Assembly: GCF_012932915.1 (NCBI RefSeq)
Contig: NZ_VCQU01000003.1
Span: 1-64,000 of the forward strand
DNA: 64,000 nt
Direction of reading: 5' to 3'
Origin: Antrihabitans stalactiti
GTDB taxonomy: Bacteria > Actinomycetota > Actinomycetes > Mycobacteriales > Mycobacteriaceae
In this document: in pieces, positions 54,696 to 63,078 of the stretch
Position numbering within the stretch: the stretch's first letter is position 1
How the letters are laid out: each line of letters begins with the position of its first letter
Notes under the pieces: generated by a model
Told to the model about the DNA's origin: nothing
Database searches by the model: none
What the model saw: the letters and a program-made list of their open reading frames with translations, nothing else
Made by a program: the position numbers and the translations under genes

Positions 54696-54716
54696 CCGAC
54701 ATGAATTTTATGTCGG
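54696..54716. promoter_or_regulatory. Inverted repeat upstream of htpG
   Basis: CCGACAT (54696-54702) and ATGTCGG (54710-54716) are a perfect 7-bp inverted repeat with a 7-base AT-rich spacer, 38 bp before the htpG start. It could be a heat-shock-type operator, or a terminator for the upstream gene at 54732; there is no T tract on the htpG strand. Confidence 0.4.
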
Positions 54717-54731
54717 TGTGTGCCGCGTGAC

Positions 54732-55154
54732 TCAGTCGGTCCCGGCGGGGGGCTTGTTCAGGGCATCGCGGAACGCCTTGTTCACGCCGAATATCGAGCG
54801 ATAGACGGCATCTGCCGTTCCGTCGTGGATGCCGCGGACGATTCTGCTCGTATCGCGAGTCGCGGGAATGGCGTCGAGGATCTCGAACGGGATCGAGGCG
54901 ATGACCTTGTGACTCGACGCGACGATAGTGGTACCGAGATCGACGGCTGCCGAGGTCGTCTCGACTGCCTCCGCGACCTCGCGAGCAGACTTCGCCATCC
55001 GCTCGTTCTCGGCATTCACGGCAATCAGACGACGGTTGTCGGCGCCGATCTCCGCGAGCTCGACGGATGTGCGGCGCAACCGCACCCCGACTGCTCCACT
55101 CCCCGCGACGGTGAACGCGCCGACAATCGCGGCCGCGATTTCAAGCACCAACAT
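54732..55154 (-). CDS. Small membrane-anchored protein of unknown function
   Basis: A 140-residue protein with one N-terminal membrane helix (MLVLEIAAAIVGAFTVAGSG) followed by a helical, probably coiled, cytoplasmic part (ENERMAKSAREVAEAVETTS) and a short globular end (IPATRDTSRIVRGIHDG). Its start overlaps the 3' end of the next upstream gene by 14 bp. Not recognised. The two small membrane proteins and the nuclease gene form a coupled operon. Confidence 0.65.
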   Translation of the reverse strand: MLVLEIAAAIVGAFTVAGSGAVGVRLRRTSVELAEIGADNRRLIAVNAENERMAKSAREVAEAVETTSAAVDLGTTIVASSHKVIASIPFEILDAIPATRDTSRIVRGIHDGTADAVYRSIFGVNKAFRDALNKPPAGTD

Positions 55155-55533
55155 GGATCCTCACATCGGCTTGGACGCCCTGCGCGACCAACTGCTCACG
55201 CAGAATCTGGACCGTACGGTCGTAGACGATTTTTCGAATCAGACCTGGTGCCACGGCACCAGCCACGCCCGAGTATTTGTTGTGCGTCGCTGCAAGTTCT
55301 GCCGGATTCAAGATCTCGATCGTGATCAGGCGTTCCTTGGCATCCTTGAACTGTGGCTCCACCGCGACGGGCTTGCCGACTTCTGCCGTTGTCACCGCAA
55401 CCAACTCCGCCATCTCGGCGTTGCGCCGGCGAATACCGCGTGCGTACCTCAGGAGTGCCAGCAACACCACCAGGTTGAGCACCAGAACCACCAAAATCGC
55501 AATCATCACCTGGGAAACGATATCGCTGATCAC
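55141..55533 (-). CDS. Small membrane-anchored protein of unknown function
   Basis: A 130-residue protein with a strong N-terminal membrane helix (SQVMIAILVVLVLNLVVLLALL) and a soluble domain that has a beta strand ERLITIEIL near residue 69 and a C-terminal REQLVAQGVQADVRIHV. GTG 55533 is chosen because it overlaps the nuclease stop (GTGA); a longer frame would lie inside that gene. Not recognised; similar in layout (one helix plus small domain) to the gene that follows it. Confidence 0.65.
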   Translation of the reverse strand: MISDIVSQVMIAILVVLVLNLVVLLALLRYARGIRRRNAEMAELVAVTTAEVGKPVAVEPQFKDAKERLITIEILNPAELAATHNKYSGVAGAVAPGLIRKIVYDRTVQILREQLVAQGVQADVRIHVGA

Positions 55534-57113
55534 AGGTCTGTGAGGTGCGGAATTTCCTCGTCTGCCTTGGTCGACATCCATTCGCGCAGGACTTTCGTCG
55601 CGATCACGTCGTCTTCGTTGTACTCCAGCAACCGTGTGCGCTGCGTCAGGTCAGGATCACCGTCGTACCCGACGGCCTCCCGATACCACCCCATCGACGC
55701 CTCTCCCCCCGCTTCGGCGTCGCGCCAGTTGAACCCCGCAACGGGCGCAATCTTCTTCAGGCCCTTGCCGTTCGGGCAGACGAACTCGTCGGTGACTGCC
55801 TCGTACATGTCGACCCAATCGGGTCCGTCGATGAACGCACGGACTTCGCCTACCGATGGCACACCAGGCTGGCCCGCGAACCGGCGCGCCGAATCGAGCA
55901 GCCATTTGTCCTCGGCTCGACGGGAATAGCAGTAGGCGGCAAACGTCTTCCCGTTTGCAGCCGCCTCGCGACGAACGCTCGACAGCCAGGTCCAGAATTC
56001 GCCGAACGAGCGGCCCTCGTCGTCCGTCGGCAGTGGATCCCACGTGACGAATGGGCGGTAGTGGCCGTCCAGCAAGGTGCCCCACAGATAGGCACCGCTT
56101 TCCTGGTAGCTCTCCAGATCGACGTCGACTTCCACATCGGCCCGCTGCACCTGGACGTGCTCGTGGCGACGCACCAGCGGAACGTCCTTCAGCCAGGCCT
56201 TTGCCGTGACGATGGCATCCTCGAAATTGCCGAACTGCCAGTCGCTGGGCGCCTCCCCCGTCCACAACGCGAGCTCGTCGACCGTGTTCACATTGGACGC
56301 GCGCAGAACGTCGGCACGCGCGCCGGTAGCAACAAGGCTGACGTCGCGAGCATCCGTCAGCCAGGTGGCACACCGCGACCACCACGGGCACGAGCGGCAT
56401 TCGGGCACCTGCGACGGCTGGGTCGGCAGCTCGCCTCTCGCAACGGCGATCCGGTCGGCGAACCGGCGGTCGTAATCATCGAGCAGCGTGGACAGGTCGT
56501 GCACGAGGATGCAATCGAAGGCGAACCCGATGGCGCCGCCGACGACCGCTGGACTGGCATAGCCGTGCCGCTGCAACATGCGATAGAGGTGCGCCAACCG
56601 CATCTGATCGCGGGATTGCGGCCGTGCTTTCCGCGCCGGATCTTCACGGGGCGACCACGCGTCCAGGCCGGACGTGACCGTTCCGCCTTCGATCTCGGCG
56701 TTGCGTGGATCGGTCACCTTGTGGTTGACGACGATGACCGGGATATAGCCGCCGCGCTCGTCGTCCCGCAGCAGAATCTCGACCTTGCCGCGCCGCCCGG
56801 TGTCGGGCTCCGATGGTAGGACTGCACCCCAGATGCGTTGCGCTCCAGCCGCACACGCGGCAATCGTCGCTGCCGCTCGATCAGCGGTCGGACCGTCCGA
56901 GTCGATGATCACCCAGCCCGACGTCCGAGCTGTCAGTTCGTCGCGGACCCGCGCCCTATGCAACTCGGCGGCTTCGACGCGCTGCTTAACACCGGAGTCG
57001 ACAACGAACCCTGCCACAGGAACTTCGGTGGCTTCGATAGCCAGCCGATGGCGGCACGAGTTGAGAACGCGCGCGTCGATCAGCGCTGCGCGCGGTGCCT
57101 CTGCCATTTCCAT
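55530..57113 (-). CDS. TM0106-family RecB-like nuclease with RNase H-like domain
   Basis: A 527-residue putative nuclease. The N-terminal half is RecB-like: RAALIDARVLNSCRHRL, conserved GKVEILLRD and a Cys cluster ECRSCPWWSRC (near residue 255) as in nucleases with a Cys-bound iron-sulfur centre. The C-terminal half is a DnaQ/RNase H-like domain (VDVDLESY near 339, KTFAAYCYSRRAEDKWLL, LLEYNEDDVIATKVL near 500). Bacterial members are known as the TM0106 family. Start ATG 57113; GTG 57119 is an alternative. Cellular role unknown. Confidence 0.83.
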   Translation of the reverse strand: MEMAEAPRAALIDARVLNSCRHRLAIEATEVPVAGFVVDSGVKQRVEAAELHRARVRDELTARTSGWVIIDSDGPTADRAAATIAACAAGAQRIWGAVLPSEPDTGRRGKVEILLRDDERGGYIPVIVVNHKVTDPRNAEIEGGTVTSGLDAWSPREDPARKARPQSRDQMRLAHLYRMLQRHGYASPAVVGGAIGFAFDCILVHDLSTLLDDYDRRFADRIAVARGELPTQPSQVPECRSCPWWSRCATWLTDARDVSLVATGARADVLRASNVNTVDELALWTGEAPSDWQFGNFEDAIVTAKAWLKDVPLVRRHEHVQVQRADVEVDVDLESYQESGAYLWGTLLDGHYRPFVTWDPLPTDDEGRSFGEFWTWLSSVRREAAANGKTFAAYCYSRRAEDKWLLDSARRFAGQPGVPSVGEVRAFIDGPDWVDMYEAVTDEFVCPNGKGLKKIAPVAGFNWRDAEAGGEASMGWYREAVGYDGDPDLTQRTRLLEYNEDDVIATKVLREWMSTKADEEIPHLTDL

Positions 57114-57224
57114 GTCCACGATAGGAGAGATTATGAGCGCACGGTCCGACATCCTGGCGCGGGCATACGACCTAACCGATAGGGTGAGCGCAAACCGCCC
57201 GAGCACCGATGGAAAGGTCTTTCT

Positions 57225-57866
57225 ATGGGGTTGTTCAAAAAGAGCAAGCGGCGTTCCACTCGCAAAGCCGAAGCGAAGGCGCTCAAACACAAGGCGAAGG
57301 TCGAAGCCAAGCTTGGCTCGAAGACCGATCGCAAGCGCCTTCGGGCCGAAACTCGCGAACAGCGCAAGGTCAACAAGGCCCAGATCGCGGCGCTGAAGTC
57401 CGAGGTCAAGGTCAACGAGAAGTTGGCCGAAAAGGCTGCACGCGATCCGTTCAGTGTTGCGTCGGTGAAGAAGTACCTCGGTGTAGCGCGCGTCCTGGCA
57501 CCCGTCCTCGCGCCGATCGCCTACCGGGGCGCAACGTTTGCTCGCGGCAAGCTCGACACGAGGCGCGCACAGCAGCTCGGTGTCGGTGTCGAACAACTCG
57601 GCCAGTTCTCCGGCCACGGCGCACGACTGAGTGCGCGGATCGCGAACGCGGAAAGCTCGGTCAGCGAGATCTCCGCCAAATCGGCAAAAGATGCCGAAAC
57701 AGGCAAGTTCGCGCAGGCTACGCGCGATCGCCTCACCGACCTGACGACCGCCATCCATGCCGCCGAACAACTTCCACCGCCGCGTCGGCGGGCCGCTCAC
57801 CTGGCAATTTCCAAGGAACTCGAGGGCATCGAGGCAGACCTGCTCGCACGGCTCGGAGTACGCTGA
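57225..57866 (+). CDS. DUF6474-type conserved protein
   Basis: A 213-residue, very basic protein. The first 75 residues are Lys/Arg-rich helix (MGLFKKSKRRSTRKAEAKAL) likely to bind nucleic acid or the membrane surface. The rest is helical with a short hydrophobic patch (VARVLAPVLAPIAYRGATF). The pattern matches DUF6474 of Mycobacteriales. GGAAAGG precedes the ATG. It is divergent from the nuclease and 6 bp upstream of the next membrane-protein gene. Function unknown. Confidence 0.78.
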   Translation: MGLFKKSKRRSTRKAEAKALKHKAKVEAKLGSKTDRKRLRAETREQRKVNKAQIAALKSEVKVNEKLAEKAARDPFSVASVKKYLGVARVLAPVLAPIAYRGATFARGKLDTRRAQQLGVGVEQLGQFSGHGARLSARIANAESSVSEISAKSAKDAETGKFAQATRDRLTDLTTAIHAAEQLPPPRRRAAHLAISKELEGIEADLLARLGVR

Positions 57867-57872
57867 CCCACC

Positions 57873-58394
57873 GTGTCCCCCAGCTCGACGGCAGCAGGCG
57901 CACGCGGCTCTGCCGTCGGTGCGCTGGTCGGTGGGCTGGCGATAGCGGCTCACGGCATTGCGGGCGCGCCTTTCCCGTCTGATTCGGCCGCAACGCTGTT
58001 GCTCGCCACCTCGGCGGCAGTCGGCGCAGTTGCGGCGAACAGTAGGGCGCACAGTCCGGTGTCGGTTGTTGCATTGCTGGCGTTCGGACAACTTGCGGGA
58101 CACTTCGCCTTGTCGAACGGCGGCGGGGACCACCACCACATCTCGACTGCAAATCCCTGGCTGATGGCGCTCGCCCACGTCGTTGCGACTGTGGTCTGTG
58201 CGGCGCTCATCGTCGCGGCAGAGCGGCTCTACCTCGCGGCCTCCACGACGGTCCGGGCACTCACCACCTCGCCTGTCGCCATGCTTGTCCCGGCGCGACC
58301 GCACCCCACCGCGCAGCGCTACATCGCACTTCCGTTTCCCCCATTGCAGGGCGGCATTTCTCGGCGTGGACCGCCCAGCAGCTTCGTTCGCTGA
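57873..58394 (+). CDS. Membrane protein with histidine-rich loop, upstream of copper genes
   Basis: A 173-residue membrane protein with about four helices. The loop between helices 3 and 4 holds GGGDHHHIS, a likely metal-binding patch, and the C-terminal tail is Pro/Arg-rich. It lies 33 bp upstream of ycnI-copC-copD and shares their strand, so a role in copper handling is likely. GTG start at 57873. Similar small membrane proteins accompany YcnI operons in related genera; the family name is not known to me. Confidence 0.72.
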   Translation: MSPSSTAAGARGSAVGALVGGLAIAAHGIAGAPFPSDSAATLLLATSAAVGAVAANSRAHSPVSVVALLAFGQLAGHFALSNGGGDHHHISTANPWLMALAHVVATVVCAALIVAAERLYLAASTTVRALTTSPVAMLVPARPHPTAQRYIALPFPPLQGGISRRGPPSSFVR

Positions 58395-58427
58395 AGCCCA
58401 CAACCACACTCCGAGAAAGAACTACAC

Positions 58428-59087
58428 ATGAATACCTTCATCAGCCGCGCCTTCGTCACGGCGGGCGCAGCCGGTAGCGCGATGCTGCTCGCTGCAGGAA
58501 TAGCGTCTGCTCACGTCACAGTCGACGCACCAGGCGCCGAGGAGGGCGGCTACACGGTCCTCACCTTCAAGGTCCCAACCGAGTCGGCCACTGCAGGCAC
58601 CACCGCGCTGAAAGTGACGCTCCCCGGCTTCAAGGTCGCGGGGACCGAGCCACTCGCCGGCTGGAAATCGGTCGTGGACAAAGACGGTTCGCAACTCGCC
58701 ACCTCGGTGACCTGGACCGCCGATCCCGGTGTGTCGATCGGCCCAGGGCAATTCCAGCGTTTCGTCCTCTCGGTGGGTCCGCTGCCAAAAGAGAAGGAAC
58801 TGTCCTTCGACGCAGTTCAGACCTACAGCGATGGGACGGTCGTCAACTGGGATCAGGCCGCGAATGCGGATGGTTCCGAGCCCGAACATCCGGCACCGTC
58901 GATCACTCTCGCCGAGGGCACCGGCGACGGACACGATGACGACGCCCACGCCGTTGCGCCGTCGTCTCACACGGAGGCCGCGGCCACGACCGACACAACC
59001 GCACGTTGGCTCGGTGGCGCGGGACTCGCCCTAGGGTCGTTGGGCGCCGCGCTCGGCCTCGGCGCGGTCATCCGGAAGCGCACATGA
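58428..59087 (+). CDS. YcnI-type copper-binding protein (DUF1775)
   Basis: A 219-residue exported copper protein. The signal peptide ends AGIASA, leaving His as the first mature residue (HVTVDAPGAEEGGY). In YcnI this N-terminal His, a conserved Glu and a Trp form a copper site; the Trp segment here is TVVNWDQ near residue 143. A His/Asp-rich linker (DGHDDDAHAV) and a C-terminal membrane helix anchor it outside. It is probably part of copper uptake or buffering with CopC/CopD. Confidence 0.9.
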   Translation: MNTFISRAFVTAGAAGSAMLLAAGIASAHVTVDAPGAEEGGYTVLTFKVPTESATAGTTALKVTLPGFKVAGTEPLAGWKSVVDKDGSQLATSVTWTADPGVSIGPGQFQRFVLSVGPLPKEKELSFDAVQTYSDGTVVNWDQAANADGSEPEHPAPSITLAEGTGDGHDDDAHAVAPSSHTEAAATTDTTARWLGGAGLALGSLGAALGLGAVIRKRT

Positions 59088-59596
59088 TTCGGCGGTTCTT
59101 CGCGGTCGTCGGCACCCTGCTGATCGCCCTCGTCGCCGGGGGCGGGCTCGCCAGCGCGCACTCGGTTCCGACCGGCAGCGTCCCAGCAGACGGCTCGTCT
59201 GTCGAGCAAGGGCCCGAGCGGACGAGCATCACCTTCAACGAGGCGTTGCAGGAAAGCTTCGCCACGATGACCGTGGTCGGTCCGGACGGGAATCTGTGGT
59301 CGAAGGGTGACCCGAAGGTCGAAGGCGCGACGGTCAGCGTTGCGGTCGGCGAACTCGGTCCGACAGGGACCTACACCATCGCCTACCGCGTGACGTCAGC
59401 TGACGGTCACCCTGTCAGTGGCACCCGCACGTTCACGCTGACGAAGGCGGGTACGGGGACGCCGGGGGCGAAAGCCGACAGCGGCAAGCAAGAAGATGGC
59501 GGTCTACCGATCTGGCCGTTCATCGTGGGCGCCGTGGTGCTCTTCGGCGCCGGACTGGCGTTCGCACTGCGCGGTTCGGGCCGGGCGAAGGCCTGA
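59084..59596 (+). CDS. CopC-type periplasmic copper-binding protein
   Basis: A 170-residue exported protein. After the signal peptide (cleaved at LASA) the mature start is HSVPTGSVPADGS, the CopC N-terminal copper ligand. The beta-barrel domain ends SADGHPVSGTRTFTL with the second Asp/His copper ligand pair. A C-terminal membrane helix (IWPFIVGAVVLFGAGLAFAL) anchors it. The ATG overlaps the YcnI stop (ATGA). It would pass copper to CopD, 2 bp downstream. Confidence 0.92.
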   Translation: MIRRFFAVVGTLLIALVAGGGLASAHSVPTGSVPADGSSVEQGPERTSITFNEALQESFATMTVVGPDGNLWSKGDPKVEGATVSVAVGELGPTGTYTIAYRVTSADGHPVSGTRTFTLTKAGTGTPGAKADSGKQEDGGLPIWPFIVGAVVLFGAGLAFALRGSGRAKA

Positions 59597-59598
59597 GC

Positions 59599-60555
59599 AT
59601 GAACGGCACGGCCAGCAGCATCAGCCGATGGACGATGCTGTTGGCCGTACCGACCACCTGGCTCGGTGTCAGCTTGGCGTGGGCACTGGCGAGTCCCGCG
59701 CAGCCCGCGCCGGCCGGCATCGTTCGATCACTCGCCGACGGGATCGGCTCGGTCGTCCTCGGCCTGGCAGCACTTGACTGGCTGGTCGGTAGCGGTGATC
59801 GAAATCGCCGCTCGCTGGAGCGCGGCACGCTGTGGCGCCCCATCGCGTTCAGCGCCGCGGTCTGGGCGTTCGCCGAGGCAGTTCTCTTGCTGTTCGAAGC
59901 AGCCGACGTCGGGAACGGCACAGTCTCCGACATCGGGATGCGCCGGTTCGGTGAGTTTCTCGCGCACATCACCGCAGGTCAGGTCGGTGTGGCGACAATC
60001 GCATGCACTGTAGCCATCGCTGGCTACGCAGTATTCGCGTTCCGACGCTCGCCAAATGCGTCGATGGCGCCGCCGCTCGCATTGGCCGCGCTCGCGCTCA
60101 CGTTCCGCCCGATCACCGGTCACATGTCGCAGCAGACGCTCGGTCCGATACTCGGCGCTGCGCACGCGCTTGCCGCCGCGGTGTGGTTCGGCACGCTTGT
60201 CGCGATGGCGATGATGGTCCGCTCCCGCGGCGCCTGGGCGGACCTGCTGCCCCGCTATTCGGAATGGGCATGGCGGTGCGTGGCGGTCCTGGCTGTGTCC
60301 GGCGTGATCAACGCCGCGGTGCGGCTGGGTGGAGTCGGTCCGGTGCTCGGCACCGGCTACGGGCGGATCGTTCTCGCAAAAGTCGTCGCGCTTGCCCTGT
60401 TGCTGATCCTCGGCTGGTGGTGGCGCCGCACCTGGGTTCGAGACGCGGCTGGTCATCGGATGAGTGCCGACGATTCGTTCCGACGCGCATTCATCGAGAT
60501 CGCCGCTATGGGTGTGGCGTTCGGACTAGCCGCAGCTCTCGCAACAACCGCGTAG
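59599..60555 (+). CDS. CopD-family copper import membrane protein
   Basis: A 318-residue integral membrane protein with eight hydrophobic helices and the CopD pattern: HITAGQ near residue 117, THM-like GHMSQQTLGP near 173 and HALAAAVWFGTL near 188, where His residues could bind copper. It is the last gene of the YcnI-CopC-CopD operon and the most likely membrane channel of the set. A hairpin terminator follows its stop by 8 bp. Confidence 0.9.
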   Translation: MNGTASSISRWTMLLAVPTTWLGVSLAWALASPAQPAPAGIVRSLADGIGSVVLGLAALDWLVGSGDRNRRSLERGTLWRPIAFSAAVWAFAEAVLLLFEAADVGNGTVSDIGMRRFGEFLAHITAGQVGVATIACTVAIAGYAVFAFRRSPNASMAPPLALAALALTFRPITGHMSQQTLGPILGAAHALAAAVWFGTLVAMAMMVRSRGAWADLLPRYSEWAWRCVAVLAVSGVINAAVRLGGVGPVLGTGYGRIVLAKVVALALLLILGWWWRRTWVRDAAGHRMSADDSFRRAFIEIAAMGVAFGLAAALATTA

Positions 60556-60563
60556 AACGCGAA

Positions 60564-60594
60564 AACGGCCCGCCCGATTCACGGGCAGGCCGTT
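60564..60594. terminator. Terminator hairpin after the copper operon
   Basis: AACGGCCCGCCCG (60564-60576) and CGGGCAGGCCGTT (60582-60594) pair at 12 of 13 positions around a 5-base loop. It lies between copD and the convergent gene at 60612, so it can end both transcripts. Confidence 0.8.
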
Positions 60595-60611
60595 CGCACG
60601 CTCGAGAACTA

Positions 60612-61253
60612 CTACTTAGCAGGTGCGACAGGCTGACCGGGTGACTGCACCTTGCTCACCAGCCACCGGTCGTCGACCTTGTCGAACGAAAGCAGCATCG
60701 TCGCCGATGTGTCCGACGGCTTCCCGTCTTCCACCGCTGTCGAGATCGTCTGACCCAGCACGATGATCGTTTCCGCGTGCGTGGTGTCGCCGGATACCAC
60801 TGCGCACTCGACGCTCTTCGCCTTGGAGACGACCTGGCCGTCGGTGTAGAGCTTGCGCAGCGCTTCTTTCTGCGAGTCGTAGTGCGTCTTCCAGTCGCCG
60901 GTCCCACCGTCGAGCACCCGCGTAAAGAAGGCGTCGAGGTTCTTGGCATCGAAATCGCCCAGGACATGCCCATAGGCACACGCAGCATCGCGAGCTGACG
61001 CCTGTGCGTCGAGGGTGTCGTTCTTCGACTTGTACTGAAAGAAGAAGAATCCTGCGAGCGCGATCGCCGCCACGAGAAGCACCGCGCCGACCGCAGCCAG
61101 GAGACGGCCTCGCTGCTTCGGCTTCGCGCCGCTGGCCTCCCCGGCCGTATCGGTCGCTACCTCGTCGGGTGCGTCTGCTGCAGTGGATTCGTCCGTCTGG
61201 TCCACGTCGTCATCGTCGTCCGCAGCGGAGTGCCGACTTTTTCCTTCTGTCAT
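60612..61253 (-). CDS. Mce-associated-type membrane protein
   Basis: A 213-residue protein with a 45-residue acidic cytoplasmic tail, one membrane helix (AAVGAVLLVAAIALAGFFFF) and an outer NTF2-like domain with a Cys pair (ACAYGH, VECAVV). This layout is that of Mce-associated membrane proteins found widely in Mycobacteriales, which pair with lipid-import MCE complexes. No mce gene is in the window, so it is an orphan. Function is inferred from fold only. Confidence 0.78.
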   Translation of the reverse strand: MTEGKSRHSAADDDDDVDQTDESTAADAPDEVATDTAGEASGAKPKQRGRLLAAVGAVLLVAAIALAGFFFFQYKSKNDTLDAQASARDAACAYGHVLGDFDAKNLDAFFTRVLDGGTGDWKTHYDSQKEALRKLYTDGQVVSKAKSVECAVVSGDTTHAETIIVLGQTISTAVEDGKPSDTSATMLLSFDKVDDRWLVSKVQSPGQPVAPAK

Positions 61254-61290
61254 TTCTGTTTGCGTCTTTCCCGGCGCGAACGCCGAAATG

Positions 61291-61327
61291 GCGAAAGACC
61301 CGCCCTTTCGCAGGACGGGCCTTTCGC
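61291..61327. terminator. Terminator hairpin downstream of the secreted protein gene
   Basis: GCGAAAGACCCGCC (61291-61304) pairs with the segment ending at 61327 (GACGGGCCTTTCGC) apart from two wobble-type positions, loop about 9 bases. On the minus strand it follows the gene at 61358-62134 and precedes the gene ending at 60612, separating the two. Confidence 0.75.
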
Positions 61328-61357
61328 TTGTCCGATGGGACGAGAAGCTACATCACA

Positions 61358-62134
61358 TCACTCGACGATCTGAACCTTCTGCGGCGAGGACTTCGGCGCC
61401 ACGAACGGGGTGTTGACCGTGTTCAGGTAGCCGATGCCTGCGGCAACCGCTACCGGAAGGGTGACGAGCGCGTTGGCAGCGATTGCTCCAATCGGGGTAC
61501 CCAGGACTGCGCCACCGAGGCAGCCCGCGACGAGCGGGAGACCGAGGGTAACGGGCACCAACGCGAACGGAACGCCGATCGCGGCGCCGATTGCGCAACC
61601 GACCGCGCCGCCGCCGACCGAACCAACGACGGTTGCAATCGCAGCCGCGGTCGCGATTGAGTCCTGTGCACGCTTGAACGCCCACTGCTCGCGGTCGCCT
61701 TCGGTCTTCCAGCCGTAGTCGAGAACCGGAGTAACGGCGTTGCTGAGCGGGTTCGCTGCCGCGTGAAGCGGATCCGGCGTCTGGAGCGCTGCTGCCGCCT
61801 GCGGCAGAACGTTCGGGCTGATGACAGAGCTGGCGATGTCGGTAACCGGCTTCAACGACGTCTCGATGTTCTGACCAGTCACTGCGGTGGCCGAAACCTC
61901 ACCGTTGCCGACCGTGACAGAGCCGAGCGGGGTGTCGATCGTGACCTGCTGAGTCGACGGGGTGAGCGCCTGAGCAGCGACGAAGTTGACGAACGCATTC
62001 AGGTCACCGGGGGCAGGAGCGGCGGCCGGGGTAGGAGCCGGAGCAGGCGCGGGATCGGCGTGCACCGTACCGCCGGCGATGCCCAGGGCGGCGATGGTCA
62101 GCGCGCTCGTTGCAGCAAATTTGCTGATCTTCAT
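61358..62134 (-). CDS. Secreted glycine/alanine-rich protein of unknown function
   Basis: A 258-residue exported protein with signal peptide MKISKFAATSALTIAALGIAGG and cleavage near VHA, then an Ala-Pro repeat linker, a small beta-rich middle (VTIDTPLGSVTVGNGEVSATA) and a Gly/Ala-rich C-terminal half with possible membrane-inserting helices (IATVVGSVGGGAVGCAIGAA, and a second around 216-250). It is of a type common in Nocardia and Rhodococcus. Start ATG 62134 with AAAGGA upstream. Not recognised by function. Confidence 0.75.
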   Translation of the reverse strand: MKISKFAATSALTIAALGIAGGTVHADPAPAPAPTPAAAPAPGDLNAFVNFVAAQALTPSTQQVTIDTPLGSVTVGNGEVSATAVTGQNIETSLKPVTDIASSVISPNVLPQAAAALQTPDPLHAAANPLSNAVTPVLDYGWKTEGDREQWAFKRAQDSIATAAAIATVVGSVGGGAVGCAIGAAIGVPFALVPVTLGLPLVAGCLGGAVLGTPIGAIAANALVTLPVAVAAGIGYLNTVNTPFVAPKSSPQKVQIVE

Positions 62135-62658
62135 GTCTTCGCGAATCCTTTGCTTTCGTGATCTGCTCCATCTCGAGAGGATGGAGACGTAAGGCACTGC
62201 TGCAGATCATGTTTGATGCCTTCGACAGGAGCATCTAACGATCGTTGAACGACGTTCCGGCAACGGGTTGGTAGCGAGATGATTTACATTTGCTAACAGC
62301 GACCAAACTCGGCCTGTGAGATTCGACCGTTTTTCGGCATTGAAATACCGCCTGACCAGGCGTTTAACCTTGGTATCAAATTGTTAACTTTTCGGTCTGC
62401 TGTGGCACAGGTCACATGACGTTTGACAGGTTTTTCTAAGGGAAATAGGGCACAGGTCTGATGCGCTTGCGGTTTGAATCCGACTGCGCACCGCCCTGGA
62501 GCCGTGCAGTTCGGCCGGTTTGCCGCTGTTCAATGCCCGTTTCGGTCGTTATGCACGAACCTGACCGAAATCTGACTGGTCCGCGAAAAGGATGCGGATC
62601 GTTGCCAACTCTAAAATCACTGGAGCATTGCTGGATAGCCTGCCCTAAGGCGCGAGTA
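62135..62658. other. 524-bp AT-richer gene-free stretch with a CRP-like site
   Basis: No convincing gene is seen. The stretch is less GC-rich than its surroundings around 62230-62460. It contains TGTGGCACAGGTCACA at 62401-62416, a one-mismatch match to TGTGA-N6-TCACA. It must carry the promoter of the secreted-protein gene at 62134; the CRP-like site is 267 bp upstream of that start. A plus-strand frame from 62461 to 62847 lacks a ribosome site and runs antisense into the DUF5655 gene, so it is not called. Confidence 0.5.
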
Positions 62659-63075
62659 CTATTCCGGCGCTTCGAGGTAAGCCTCGGTGAGCCAGCCTTT
62701 GATCGCGTCGTCGAAATCTTCCGGACCGGCCAGATTGAAGACCGTGTAATACCGGTGTCCGTGCGGCTGCGGCTTCCTGGTCATCAATCGATGCCGGACG
62801 ATGTGTGTGAGCGAGAAGCCGAGCGTCTCCCACCGCTGCATCGGTAACAGATAAGCGAACGCCCCTGCTCGTTTGAAGTAGATGCCGACCGACAAGGGCT
62901 CGACCACCACAGGTCCGAGCGATTCGATGAATTCGTTCACCGCTTCGAAGATCGGGCGCTCACGTTCCGGGCCGGTGGCGAAATACTCTTCCAACGTCAT
63001 TGCCGGCGCGCACTCGTGGGATTGACCGCGTCGAGCGAATCGGCGCCCGCATTGTGGGCAGTCCCATGCAGGCAT
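62659..63075 (-). CDS. DUF5655-type protein with N-terminal zinc-finger motif
   Basis: A 138-residue protein. Residues 6-22 form a C2HC zinc knuckle (CPQCGRRF...SHEC), and the rest matches the DUF5655 fold: FATGPERERPIFEAVNEFIE, then GIYFKRAGAFAYLLPM and a C-terminal DDAIKGWLTEAYLEA. No catalytic residues are evident. It lies 3 bp after the thioesterase gene and is probably co-transcribed. Function unknown. Confidence 0.8.
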   Translation of the reverse strand: MPAWDCPQCGRRFARRGQSHECAPAMTLEEYFATGPERERPIFEAVNEFIESLGPVVVEPLSVGIYFKRAGAFAYLLPMQRWETLGFSLTHIVRHRLMTRKPQPHGHRYYTVFNLAGPEDFDDAIKGWLTEAYLEAPE

Positions 63076-63078
63076 CGC

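Noticed and set aside
62461..62847. Plus-strand frame of 128 codons in the gene-free stretch
   Set aside because: No ribosome site, composition unlike nearby genes, and half of it is antisense to the clear DUF5655 gene.
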